Shown in pieces: positions 37,651 through 51,350 of a stretch of DNA of 64,000 nucleotides. Under the pieces are notes generated by a model that was not told where the DNA came from, made no database searches, and worked only from the letters and a program-made list of their open reading frames with translations. Where the stretch lies: the NCBI RefSeq assembly GCF_014898055.3, contig NW_023600993.1, positions 14,164,850 to 14,228,849 on the forward strand. The letters run 5' to 3'. This DNA comes from Talpa occidentalis. Lineage: Eukaryota > Chordata > Mammalia > Eulipotyphla > Talpidae. The position numbers and the translations under genes are program-made. How positions within the stretch are numbered: position 1 is the stretch's first letter; the number at the start of each line of letters is the position of its first letter.

Positions 37651-39576
37651 TTAATTAGAGCCAGGGCAGATTTTCAGAATAATGCTTTTTTCCTAAGTTT
37701 AAACTGTTGGTATTAGAAAGGAATGGGGGGGTGTGGGTGTGTGTGCGTGTACAGAAAAGAGAAAGGACGCATATAGCTGTGTAAGCAAGAGTGGTGTCCA
37801 ATGTAAGACATACTACTAGAATGGACATTAGAAAAATTCTCCAAGAAAGAACTTTCTATAAGGATACTCCGGAGTCATGTCTTCCCGTCCTGTGCTGTTT
37901 ACACTGCAGTTTACACGTGATCTCTCAGGCGAGAATTTTAACAGATTTCTTAGTCTAAGAGGGAAAGAAATAGCCGAAGAAAGTCAAAAGCTTGAACCTC
38001 TCTGTTGGCCATAAGGCCCAGGTTTTGAAACTCAGCTAATCCATCAAGAACTGCCTGGTTGGACGGAGCACACTGTCTAGATCTTCTGGTCACCATCTCA
38101 GACCTTCTTCATCGGGGCTGCCACGATGGACACCAAGACCAGGGTGGAGAGGACAGCTGCCCCTCACCCCTGCACCAGTCAAGGCAACCACATTCAAGCA
38201 CCAGGCTGCCTGCTAACAGCTCACGGAGACACACTTCCGTGGAGAAATGTCTTGGAGTCATCTCACTTATTCCATTTCCTCACTGACCTTTCCCTGGCGT
38301 GCCGAGTGACTGTGGTACCAAGTACCTGCTCAAGGGCCTGAGTTCTCAACTTAATCTCTAGAGACAGCCGTCCCGTTCTTCTGCTCCCTCCACCGCCCCC
38401 CCCCCAATTCAGGGTTAGAAATGATCTGAGACCACGTTCTTTCTGAGGCCTTTTCTCTTCCCAACCCACCTCCACCTTCAAATCATAAGGAGCACCTGAT
38501 TCGCTGATTTAGATCAGGATCCCTAAAAGCAAAGCCAAAGACAAATGGGTTTCTAGGAAATTCCAAATAAGATAGCTGGATGGGAATACAAAGAATATAG
38601 TTTCTTGTAGATCTGATTTTTAGAAATAAGTCAGGTTTTTGGTTATTTTTTTTTTAATGCTTTCTTTGGGGTGAGACAAGGCAAAAGCATGACTCTCCTA
38701 CCCTTCTGAAACAATCACTGGAAAGAAAATTCTCCTCCCAACTCGATATACAGTGGGAAGAAGCAAGGTCCAGACTCCCCCAAATGATTTATTTGAGAGA
38801 TTTTTAAAAGGCGAGATAGAGAACTAACATCTTCACTTCCCAAAGGTCCACCTACTAGCCAGGTAAGGGTGACGACTGTTGAATCCATGAGATCTAGAAA
38901 TGTTTCTGAAAGAGCTCTGATTCTCTAAATCAACAAATACGTACACGGCCACAGCCATGAAGTCGTGCTCTCAACGTTCAATGCCACTGAAACTGTAATT
39001 CAAGGCTAAGAGAACAAGCAGTTCTGAAAGAATGTTAGCTAAATTAAAAACAAACTGTGATTACAGTGTCACTGAACATGCTTCTCTTCCAGCCATGCCA
39101 ATTCCATGCTTATTTCCAGAATAATATGATAGATGATGTGATATTTAAGCTCTATTTACTGTAACTGTAATATGAGCTAAAAACTACATTTGAATATTTC
39201 CAATATTAGAGACCCACTTATATGCCCTGAGGATGCTTATTTAGCTCTTACTGACTAATATTTGCTCTCAGGATTAAGCCATGAAAATATTTTGCTTCTA
39301 CATCCAAGTTACTTCTTTACCTCTAAGTTTTGATGCTGTGCAGGTTTTAGAGATGTATCTGTTTGCATATCAACTATAATTAAGAGGACTTCTCCCCAGC
39401 CCCTTGTCTCATTCTTCAGCTAGGGTGAGTGAGGGGGCCCAGGCCCAAACACAGCGCTCACTACTATTTTATTTGCCTTTTAAGAGATGTTAGAAGGTTC
39501 ACAAGGAACAGAAAAGTTGTTTTTTTTTTTTTTAATTTCTTTCAGCTTAGCAATTATAATACTATTGCCATACATC

Positions 39577-39675
39577 CTAAACACTGAGCATCTATGAATT
39601 TTTTTTTTTTTGAGAAATAAACATTCTAAACTTTAAGCATCTATGATTTTTTTTTTTTTTTGAGAAATAAAGGCT
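39577..39675. repeat. 49-bp tandem duplication with T tract
   Basis: Two copies of CTAAAC...AGCATCTATGA, a T12-14 run and GAGAAATAAA begin 49 bases apart (GCATCTATGA at 39588 and 39637). Copies differ at a few positions. Intronic. Confidence 0.85.
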
Positions 39676-42600
39676 TGTAACTAAAAATTGCTGAAAGTTA
39701 AAGAACGATTCCTGTAAGAAAAGCTTCCTTGAGAGAGCAGGAAAACTCCAATAATTTTTCAAATCCTTTAGAAACTTTTTAAAGTACTGCAGAGATCAGT
39801 TAGCGCTTGGATCTATGTGAAAAAAAAACATGTGGATCACAGATGTTCTTTGGAAAAGAAAATCATTAGTTCTTTTAAAATGGCTAATAATGATAGCTAA
39901 TTCCTAAACAATCACATTCATGCTGGTTTAACAAATATTTCAGAAAAAGAACCCTGACTCATTCAACAAATATTTTGCTCATATTGTCACTTCTGTGTCT
40001 TTATACTTACCAGACGGATCCTTATTTTTATTAATTGCCCATGACTAACATAACATTTCCAGTAGTTTGCTATTAACCTCTGCCCTTAAATAATACTTCT
40101 AATTCCTTATCTAAAAATAATTTGATGAATTATAACTTTGAAGCATGTCTCTGCTAGCCTTTCAAGAGACATGATGATTTTAAGAGACTGAAATCAGATG
40201 CTTCCTAGAAAAATATTTAACGGTGCAGCTGGGAACTGTTAGTTCTACAAGGGTATTCCAAAAAAAAAGGGGGGGGGTGTGCTTTCCTTGATGTGCATCT
40301 CTCTTAAAAATAATGGAAAGCAGATATTTTGACACACTAGTTCTTTGTCAGCAAAGAAATAAATTGGCTCATTCCCAATTTACACTGGCAAAAATTTATT
40401 CTAATACTATTTTAAAACCATGGAATATTCTGACTACTTCAGATTCTATTGATTGAGACTTTATTAATCATGACAGTAATCTGATCTATGTTTTTCAGAA
40501 AGTGACTTAAAGTGAAATGCTTTCCAATTCCCCATTCCCTTCTTCCAGGTGACTCTTCTCTAAGTGATATTGCTAGAACAAATAAACCAGGGAAAACTAG
40601 GCACATGTCAGAATAACTGTAATATCTGACAAATAAAACTAATGAGTCCCCTAAGTACTGTACTGGTTTGCAAACAATAAATCCAGATTTACTAGAAGAG
40701 GAGAAAGGAAAGGAAAGACAACACAACACTTTGTGGTAAAATCCAACACTGATCCCTCAGGCAGGTCTCTGGGACCTGACCGGTTGTTAGGCCTTCGGCC
40801 GGCCGGAGTAGGGAACTACTCTCAAAATGAGAAGAGACAGGGGATTAGCAATCTTAACATAATGAGAGTGAGCCATTCTCAGAAAACTAAAATGGTACAA
40901 GGAACAACCTAAACTTTAAATGTAGTAAATTTGCCAAGCAACATTACACTGCATATAAAGAGGGCAAAATATAAACAGTAGCCACATGTAAATAAATCAG
41001 TAAAACTTTCAGGATGTTACTACTTTTCAAACTGACAAAGTTTAATTTGACACCTTCTGTTCTAAACCCTTTGTTTCTATTCAAAATCACGCCTTGAGCT
41101 GTTGCTATCAATCACAGCGCTCCCCCTATTACTTAAAAAAACTGGCATGGGCCCTGAATAAGCTGAAAATGCCATGCAGATGAATTCTGAGATAATATGT
41201 TCAAACCTGTTATATACAACACAAATCCTGTAAAGTTATGTATTGTAAACCTACATTTATTGAGAACTAAAAGTCTTAAATCCATCTGCCACAAAGGAAA
41301 TACTGTTATGTACTTTATAGTAACCAAGAACCATCTGCAAATGTCTTGCTACCGTAAGCAAGAAAATGGTGCAAAAGATGCTAAACCTAAGACTGCATGA
41401 AATAAAGAACATTCCTTTGACTGGCTTTGGTTAGGGCTCTATTAAAGAAACATCGGATGGAGGGGGAAAAAAAAAAAAAAAAGGAAAAGAGAAAATGCGG
41501 AGTGACTGCCAAGCCAGTCCTGAAAAAAAGCAAAACAAACTCAATGACAACACAATGGCAATTTATTATGGTCCATGAAACACACGACTGTATGCTCATT
41601 TTAAAGGAAAAATTAGCAGTTCTAAACTCAATATTCTAATGATGTGCTTTTCTGACAGAATCTTGTTGTACCACATTTAAATAAAAATCCTGGCACCTTC
41701 ATCTCTCAGCTGCTAATTTCCAACCAAACTCAATCTCTGATTTCCACTCCACTCTTTTTAGAACAGTTAATTCAAGTCAATTCGCTTCTAACATTTTTTA
41801 CAGATAAGGGGTGCACAATGATTTTCATTGAGTCAGGAAAGTAACCTCCTTTCACGAATAAATTTAGTGTACCTGTAAAGCCTCACACACATGAAAAGAG
41901 AATCTTGCTATGGCCTGGTCTGTGACAAAGCAGGGCGCAGGGAACACTACTAGCTCTCCGAAGGAAAAAGACTTCAGTCTTAGCTCTGAGAAAGAGAGTC
42001 ATTTAATACACAAATATGTACATATTATCGTTATGTACATATACATTTTAAAACCGAGAGCCAGAAAAAGAGAAAGAAAATGACATAATTCTTGCTGCAA
42101 CTAAGAGGGAAAAATACATTTTGAAAAATAGAATGGTAATTTGAGTTCTAAAAAGCAAAACATTTTATAGTCTGTATTTATTCCCCCTCACCCTCATCTT
42201 TTATGTGTTATTTGCAGGAGTATTTTGTTCCAATCTCTGGGGCATATAGTATAATAATATATGATATTAAAAGAAATCAATCTAAATAGGGAGGTATTTG
42301 ATACAAACATTTTAGTGGAAAGCATGAATTACATTTTAGCAAGTAGTAGGAACAAGGATTAAGTACATAATCCATTAAATAGTACTTCTAACACAAAAAA
42401 ATTCAGTATTGTAGACTAAACTATACCAGGCATTTTGAATGAGTACATTTTCAACAACAACTAACTATAAAGCTAGCAATTTATCATTCAGCAAATAATT
42501 TTCTACTTTTAAAAGAATCTGTAAGTGTTACTTATGCTAATGAAGACAGTTTTTAATCTGCCCACAAACATGCTAATAGAGGGCAATTTTTTTTTTATTT

Positions 42601-43649
42601 ACAAAGCTGTCTGCACTCAAGGGTAATTTCATATCAGTGTCTATAAGCTGGGGGAGGGGGAAGGGTTCTAATTGTCAGAGCTACTGAATCCTTCACCTTT
42701 AGCATATATAGGTTTAAAGATATCACAAAAGAGGCAAAGTGACTCATGAGGCTTCTAAGCCACTTCTTTAAAATTCCTAAAGAGGTTCATTTTCAAACCG
42801 TTTGTGCTTTATACATATTCTACCTGAAATTTAGTACGAAAACATGTTATTTCTTTGGGGTCCTGACCTGGAGATACACAAGGTATACAGCCCCTCTTCC
42901 GGGAGGGAGGCCTGGATGCGCCACACTCCAACCTTCTTTCGAGAACAATCTTAACACTTTGAACAGTGAGAAACAAAACAATGGCAAAGCAATACTGAAA
43001 GCATTTTAAATTATTTACTAGGTTAAAAGGGTGAAATGATACTTTAAATACATCAAATTTCATCGTCTGGGCCATTTTTTGGTGGCAAAGTGGTATTGAT
43101 CTTTCCAAATGCTTAAAATTAACTATTTTCCAGAAGATCATTATTTGATTAAAGGCATTAAAGTTGAGGGCAAGAAGTGAGGCACTTTTTCTTCTTCCCC
43201 ATTCAAATCACCATATAATTTAATAAAAACCATTCCATCATGTCCTGTAATAAAAACGCTTATCTTAAGATATTGTTCTCTACCTAACATATTAACCTTT
43301 AAATGTTATGAAGTTCTTTAGAAGAAAAACCTTTGCTAAAGCAGATTATTCTATTACATAATGAGAGGCCCCCACCATTAACATTAATAAAGATACATGT
43401 TTTCTATGGAATTAGTAGGAAATACATTAATCTTTTCCCCAACTTAATAACATCTACTTTGTATAAAGTGAAGAGAATCTCAGCAGGCACTATTAACTTT
43501 CCCTGCTAAGTTAACACTGGTCTTATTAAAGAAAACATGAAAAATAAATATGCACAAAGACATACCAACAAATGCCCTTTCCATTCTGAAAGTACCCATT
43601 ATATTCCCTTTATTTGAAAATGGGTTTTAAAACAAAATACACTTATATG

Positions 43650-43720
43650 GAATATATATATATACACACACACACACAGGTATTTTCAAATATATTTATA
43701 TTCAAATTATATGTGCATAT
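43650..43720. repeat. TA/CA microsatellite
   Basis: (TA)n then (CA)n around 43657-43678, followed by further TATA-rich sequence. Confidence 0.8.
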
Positions 43721-45384
43721 ATATATTTTCAAAATATGGTTTCTGATACTTGCATTTGCTGAAAATGAAAACAAAAAAAATCAATTTTTAAACTGTTACT
43801 GTTTTAAAACTTGCTCTAGTCTCTAGTTTAAGGGACTTGATATCTTAACCAAGAATCTATGAGTTCTCAAATTGTTGTGCTAAAGAGACATAAAATGGCT
43901 ATCCATAAATCCCTTACATCAGTAAATTTTTTCTACCTTGTCTTTAAGAGGTTAAATACATCTAGTAGAGTTTTTGGAGGTTTGTTATTAGCAAAAAGTA
44001 ATGTGTATATAATGGGGCTCGCGGGTAACTCCCTTTAAAAGGAATAATCAGCTCACTGGTAGATGATCTTTAATTTTCAATCTTTCAAATTTGCTTAAAA
44101 TTTAATCAAGCAAGTAAGGAAAATCATTTGCTTTCTATGTTCACTTCATTTCTATCTTTTCAAAGCTGCTGACCTGAAAAGGACACACATAAATATGGGT
44201 TTTTACCCCTTTTCCTATAGACTGTTTGGTCCACACCAAGATTCTCAGTTAACAACCTGGCCAGAGTAGATAAAAACGGTCCTCTCTGTCAGCTAAAGCG
44301 ATCTCACCTTTTTAAAGAATATTTTCACAAGGAAAAGTCTGAGGAGAAAAAGAAGGAATGAAGATAAAAGTATGAAATGCTTAACAACATAATAAACTAG
44401 CTAGCAAGAAGATAATCGTTAAATTTGATTGAAACAGAGAATTTCCAAAGAAAGCCTTAATTTTATTTTTAAAGACATTAGGCTTGGAAGACAACTAATT
44501 GACAAGTTTAATTTCTTCAATATACTTCAAATCTGTTTTTAGGGTATTTCCTTCAAAGCATAAATGAAACAAAAATCTGTCTCATAGATCTGATACTTGA
44601 ATATGACTTCTGAAAAAATGTGATTTTTTTTTCTTTCAAGCTAAGATGTATCTTTGACATTACATAAATGCCAGTGATATGTTTTGTAACATTTATACAC
44701 TCTACCTTCAAACCTTACTTCAGTGTTTATTCGGTCCTCATTCTTCATAACTAGTGTCATTAAACCAACTCAATACTCCCAAGGTTCATGCTATCATACT
44801 ACCATCAAGTTTACCCTCTGCTTCCATCACAATGAACCATCTGCTCCTTCCACCCTGCACTGACTTACAAGAGCTAGGGCGCCTCTTCTGTGAATTATGT
44901 TCTTAGGCACCAACCATGTTTTTTATGTGTTTACAATGGACACACTCTGATGAAGAATAAGAGAACAAGTTTTACCATACAGAGCTCCAAAAAACAATTT
45001 TAATTAAGCCTTCCTGAGTCCCCTAAGCCATTTTTGAGATGCCCTTAGAAAAGGAATACTGGGCTGAATATTATCGTTGGTCTTCTGCTTTCAAAATGCG
45101 CAAAGTTATCCTATTGCTCAAAGGGACCTTAAGAGACTTCTCAATTTAGGAAAAAAGTTCATTCCCTAGAGCTGCACTTAAGTTTCCTCCTAATCATGTT
45201 CATGTCCTAGTTCACTGAATCATTTATTAGCTATTGCTAAACACTTCCCCCATATTCTGTTCCCCATTTCTTTAATAGGAAAGTTTAATAGGAAAGTTTC
45301 CCTATTTTACACTAACTCTACTTCACGTCATACAAAAGCACCTCTCTATACCAATAAAGAGTTATATAGCGAACAGGCATTCAT

Positions 45385-45530
45385 CTATGTTAACTTGAGC
45401 AAATTACCTTCCTGAGTCTCTGATTCCTCCTTGACAAAGTATAGATAATCATGGTATTAATCACAGGATCTTGGCTGGTACAAATGAAAGAGAATTTATT
45501 CAGCCCGGGGCTTGGTCTATGATAACAATG
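45385..45530 (+). mobile_element. MIR remnant
   Basis: TTGAGCAAATTACCTTCCTGAGTCTCTGATTCCTC and GTATAGATAATCATGGTATTAATC fit MIR order. Confidence 0.65.
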
Positions 45531-45889
45531 AACTTAACCAAAAGTACTTGTCTTAACTAGTTCACAGTATTGGTCCAAGGCAGTACATAATAAAGGTCGA
45601 TGATTGACAGGTATCACATGGGATCCAGGAAGTGAGGAAGAGGAAATGGACTAAGGTGGTCAAGAAGGTCTTACTGATGCAGAGTGATAGTATAGGAAGT
45701 ATTTAAAGTGTAGAGTACAATGGGGAAATGAGATGGATTAACAACGTGCTAGGAAAAACAAGCAGACCAGTTGCTTTCAAATTAACTATGCCTACTCCTC
45801 TTTTGCAATAACTTTTTTATCATACTTTCCCGAGAATACAACTTTATTACTGTGACTTCATCTCCTCTATATATTGTACTTCTAAGATC

Positions 45890-46085
45890 TATCTGTTAAG
45901 AAAGTCTGGATTTTCATTTGAGCTCCTGTTCTTCTATTATAGCTCTGTAACCTCAGTCAATTTACTCAAGTTCTCCTCTATAAATTGGGGGATAATTTTA
46001 CCACCTTTCATCAGGTAGTAAAATCATTCATGCAGGGTGTTGACATGATGTAACAGTATGGTGAATGTCAGCTATTTTTATTATT
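45890..46085 (+). mobile_element. MIR remnant
   Basis: TAACCTCAGTCAATTTACTCAAGTTCTCC, GGGGGATAATTTTACCACC and GTCAGCTATTTTTATTATT are in MIR order. Confidence 0.65.
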
Positions 46086-46359
46086 TTTGTCATTATCACA
46101 AAGATAACCTAAAGAGATCTAAATATCTAGAAAGTTAATAAAAATAATTCAGTTACTCTTAATACATCCTAATCTGAATCCAGTAACTTCTTCCCACAAA
46201 CTAGGTTCTCCACCTACATAGCTTACCTGAATTAATAGCATCACAACCCACCCAGTTACCAGAGCTAAGATTGCTCTCTCAAACATAAGTTGGCATCTTT
46301 TTGATGGACAGTGTTAAATGCTGGAAGTAGAAATGTCTAACAATCATCTTTAAAACACA

Positions 46360-46640
46360 AATGCCTTTTTTAATCCAATAATTCCACTTCAGAGAATTTA
46401 TCATTAGGAAATAATTAAAGATGCATACAAATGCTTAACTATAATAATGTTCACATTAGCATAATCACTGATAGTAAAAGTTGAATATAACTTAGATATA
46501 CCTCAATGGGGAAATAAAAAGTATATATAACATAAAAATGAATGCAAGAGACATATATGTATATATACACACATATATGGATGTGCACACATATATATTC
46601 ATATAAAAGTCTACAAAGAACATGAATCTGTGCATCTCTA
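46360..46640 (+). mobile_element. Old L1-like fragment with TA/CA repeat
   Basis: CAATAATTCCACTTCAGAGAATTTATC and GATGCATACAAATGCTTAACTA recall an old LINE ORF2 end. A TATA/CACA tract (46553-46604) follows. Weak. Confidence 0.45.
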
Positions 46641-47649
46641 AGTAACTGGGAATGCATTTCTTTCTTTTTCTATAATGACAACATACTGATTTTTAATTTA
46701 AAAAAATAGCAAACACCTTCAACTAAATATGTGATTTTCTTGTGTGTTTCCTCCAAAAGCAAGCAATCATGAATTCCTGTCAGTTATATCCCCCTCACAT
46801 CATCTGTTGAATTTGTTCCTTTTCCATTCATACGGCTGTTTCAGGCCCTCAGCATTTCTTCTATGAACTAGTGCTGATGAGTTACTTTATTCCAGTCCAC
46901 CCCCATCTCTCATGAATCACATTTATCATAAACATATGTCCACACAAATAGCCCTTTGAATGGCATACTCTTTACTCTCCCACACCGAAGGGGTCCGAGA
47001 TGCCCTAAGGCTCACACTTCAATGAGTGAGTGTAAAAATACAGCAGATTCCCTGAGGCACACTGAAGGACAGAGAAAGATGTAAAAATGACACAAGCTGG
47101 ACTACTGAGTTAGTGGCAGGAAGCTGTATCCACCTCTGATTCCTGAGGGCGCCCAATACTACAGCAAAATCCACCAACTTATACCCATAGTGGTGATGTT
47201 GCATTTCACAGGAATAGGTTAAAACTGAACTTAGCTGACTAGGTTTAAAGAGGCAGGGATGTACCATGAAAGGCTTCTGTCAGAGGCAAGCATATTTGAT
47301 TGTTCAAAGAAACTTAATGGGAAACTGCACTTTTTCTAAAAAAATCCCTTAACCCACCTAAGTATGTGCTCTTACACTGTAATGTTATGTTGCTTCCTAA
47401 TGTCACTATTAAAACTTCACGAGATTTATTCTTCTACTGAAAACTATGATGACTAGTAAGATGAAATGTTGATATATGAATGGGGCACATGTGAAGAAAC
47501 CCCAATCTATAAATACAAATTGGCAAAGTAATTAATTTTTAGATAACAATTTACCTGATACAGTGATCTGTTTGCTTACAAAAATAATCAACTGCTGGGT
47601 TATTTTAAACAATATTATTTCTGCCACTGCATTTTTAATTGATTTATAT

Positions 47650-47950
47650 AAAACTTTTCAATACTGCCGATAGCTGCTAAAATGAGCTACACTCCCCATT
47701 ATGCATATTTAGGGCTGGGAATTAAAAATTTAAATCTTCCCTCTATGACATTCTAGGAAGAGATAACAAAAAAAAATTTTGCAAACCAGGGGAAGGCAAT
47801 TCGGGATTATAAAAGTGATAGAATCATATCCTAAGAGGAACAATCAAGCTGCAGGGTCATTATGAGCTCCCAAGTTGCTTATGATTTTGCTGATAAAGTA
47901 TCACCCATTTTGTGGCCAAAACCCACATCATTTTATCCATTATACAAACC
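47650..47950. promoter_or_regulatory. Candidate intronic regulatory element
   Basis: Unique AT-rich block containing ATTATGCATATTTAG (octamer/POU-like), AGATAACA (GATA-like) and a run of balanced sequence without repeats. Inference from motif content only; conservation was not tested. Confidence 0.25.
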
Positions 47951-50900
47951 TACTCATCAAAAGTTGGCTTAATTGAGAGACTCAAATCTTGTGATTCACA
48001 AGTAGGCATTAAAAAAGGAAAGCATAAATATTTCTAGAAACATCGGGTGGGTCCCGGTGACAATGGCTAGGTTATCTCTTTACCAATAAAAGAGATGACA
48101 GAAGCAAGGCTCACTGTGCCTCTGTTACTCCGCCCAACCACCTCTCCTGCTGTACCTGGGGGAACCAAGGGTCCCAGGAATTGGGAGGCAGGAGTAGAGT
48201 CTGAATGCCCTCTCTTTCCCCGCACAGAGCCCCACAGCTCTCACCCAGGTGCCCTTTGGAATACACTAGCATCTGTGAAGGTGAAATTGTGAGCAGGTAA
48301 AATGTACTTTTAAATGGTGACTCTGTGTTACTTAGTATGTGGGCTGAGAGGGGAGGAAGGGACAGCTATGATGGGGGATCATTTATCCAACACTCAGTTT
48401 CCTGGGAGGAAAGGGCAGTGTAAATTTCAGGGGTTACGTGCTCCTGAAGGCGTGGTCAACTGTCAGAGTACGTACATCTAGTCTAAGGGCAAAGGCGCTC
48501 TCTCAGCATCCTGCAGCGCACACAGGGTGGGATATAAGCTTTCTGTTGTCGCTGCTTTAAATGTTGTTGCAGTAATCACAACCCCTGTTCAGGTGGTCTG
48601 GAGTGAGGGGCACTTGACATACATATAAGCATGCTAAGGAGTAACTAATGGTTTCCTGGAAAATTCAAGAATTCTCAGTCAATGTATTAAAATCCCTATC
48701 TATTTTTTCCTACGTGCAATTTATCTAATCACAATCTCATTTCATTTGTGTCATGGGCCCTTCGGGCAATCTGGCATATCCCACAGATGATGCCTTCTCA
48801 GAACAAAGCTTTATGCACCTGAAGTAAAATATATAAGCTTACAAAGAATATCAGTCCGTAAATACTGTCATCAAAAACCTGTGCTATACTAACATGTTTG
48901 TTGACACACTAACAAGGTCGAAGGATAGATCTAATAGCTAGTATAATTTTATGATGATGGAGAAATACTATTTTGAGATGTGTGTAATAACATGTGATAT
49001 GAAAATATTTCTGATTTTGGTCGGTAACAAATCCATAGCTATTGCCAATACTGCTGTGAGTCATCCATAGCATCCTGAATAGGCCCTGTCCATATGCAGG
49101 CCTGTGTGTATGTGTCTAGGCATACATACAGACCAAGCATTTCAAACATTTTTCCAGAACTGCCTTATAAATTCATGAAACAACTTTTTTTTTTTTTTTT
49201 TGGTCACTAAACTACCATGCCTCTTGGAGGCAGGCTAGAGTGAAAGAGGGAGTCACTACTATTGTTTCTCCACTGCTTCCCACACTTCTGCAGGCCCCAC
49301 GTGTCCACCAGGGCTATTTCACCAGCTCCATTCGTGCTGTGCAGAGGGGGGAGTAGATGAGAAGCCCTTGGCCCCTTGGCCCCATAAAATTCTCATCAAT
49401 CAAAATGGGGCAAGACCTTTATCTGACTGGTACATTTTATTTCTGGATGAGATTTTATTCATAAGACAATGATTATACAGCTTTAGTTTTCTTTTTTCTT
49501 TGTCAACTACACACCTATTTTATCCTGGTCCTATTACAAACTCAGAAAATGGGTTCTCAGCTTTTGAATAGAACATCCATGGTCTAAGTTAGCTAATGTC
49601 ACACCATAAAGGTAAACAAGATGAGCAGGGTGTCCTTCAAGAAATGTCTGTCTGCCAGGAGAGGAACACTAAGTTTTTCCAAAGACGCCTAGTTTTCCCA
49701 AACAGGAGATAAGGTGGCTGAGCAGATGCAAGCTGGAGGTAGGGCAAGGCTTGGACTTGTGGCATGGGCATGCTGTGTGCGGGGCAAGAGGAGTAGCTAT
49801 GCAAAGGCTGGGAGCCAGCAGTAGTCATTAATGATCCTAGTTCTCATCACAGCTTTTTCAAAAAGCAAATGTTTATAAAGCACTTGCCTTCAAGATCTGA
49901 GGATGAGGAAGAAGGATACTAGTCTAATAGAGTGTTAAAAAAAAAAGAAAAAAAAAGGAAAAATAGTGATGGGGCAGGGGACATAGGTAGAAAATAAGTG
50001 AGCAGAAATCATCGCATCACTTTATATTATATGCAGCTCAATGCTAAATTTATCCAGAAATATAAACACAACTTCCTGTCTAGAAATTAAGCTTGATGGA
50101 TAAGGCTTTAGTCCTTATGGTTATCCAGGGTCCAAGTTATTTAGTCTCTTTAATCAAAATACTAAAATAAAATCATTACCCATTAGGCTATTACCCTTCC
50201 CCCAATCTCCAAACACACAAGCAAAAATTAATTGCAAGCCAGGAAGAAAGAGGCAATTTAGACAGTAACAGCTTGGCATGGACTGAGCTGAATTTCCTAA
50301 TAGCATTTGTCTGTTTGTGAATGTATATTTTATTTACAGCCTTCACTTCCTTGACCTTATTGAAAGTAATTTATTTTTACCTAATCTGCATTTCATTTAA
50401 ACCACCAAATACTCCATTAATGAACCAGCCGAGTAGCACCCATGACAGGGAGCACTCATGAAGGTACCGTAAGTAAAACGGGCAAATATTTAAGGGAGAC
50501 ATTTGGGGATGGGCTCAGCAGTTATTTAATGCTACTGGTACAATTTATGAACTTGCAAATAGAGTTTCAAGATATTCCTGCCGAGGAACTGTCATCCCGT
50601 CTCCTTTTTCTTGATTATTCCCTATCCCACTGGCCTTTTCCAAATGCATGATTTCTCAGACTGGGTATATTTTTTCCTCTTTCCTGGGCTATCCTTCCAA
50701 GAATGCATATCACCCAAACAAAGGAGATGTTAAAGCTAGACCTTCAGACCAAAAGAGACATGGCAAGGAGGAAACTGGGGATTCTGCTGGCATCCCACTG
50801 GGACCCAACTGCATTTTAAGCCCAGCCCGCTCCTCGCCTCATCTCTGGGTGCCCTGACTTTGTAGGATGCGGAAGAGAGAGTTATCATCCAGCGATCTAC

Positions 50901-51224
50901 TGACATGTCTCAGATGAGATGACTTCAATCTTGAGCTCCTCTCACACAAAATCAGATGGAGTTTACAACTGGATTTCAAGCGAGCAATTCTCAAGTCTAG
51001 ATGCCACTCATAAGCAATCTTTTTGGCTACGGATCACAAAACATCGCCTTATCCCCCCAAACTAAGCCCTTCCATTATTCAACAGCTTACCTCCTCTGTT
51101 TCCTTCCCAGACTAACACACCTGTCGGCTGTAACTTCAATCAAAACAGCGTCCTCTTTTACTGTTGTGCACCTATTTTAGCGACATGTACACAGAACCTT
51201 GAACTGCAAGGGCTATTAGATGCG

Positions 51225-51350
51225 ATCTCTTTTACCTCTTGAAGGGGAAATTTAAAACCACAGAGGGTTAAGCTATTTGCCGGAGGCCACTCAGCATAGC
51301 AGCAGTGGAGCTGGGTCCATGACTCTGCAACCCTGATGCCTTCTCTAAAA
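51225..51350 (+). mobile_element. MIR remnant
   Basis: ACCACAGAGGGTTAAGCTATTTGCCGGAGGCCACTCAGCATAGCAGCAGTGGAGCTGGG follows the MIR 3' half (GAGGTTAAG...TGGCAGAGCTGGG). Confidence 0.65.
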
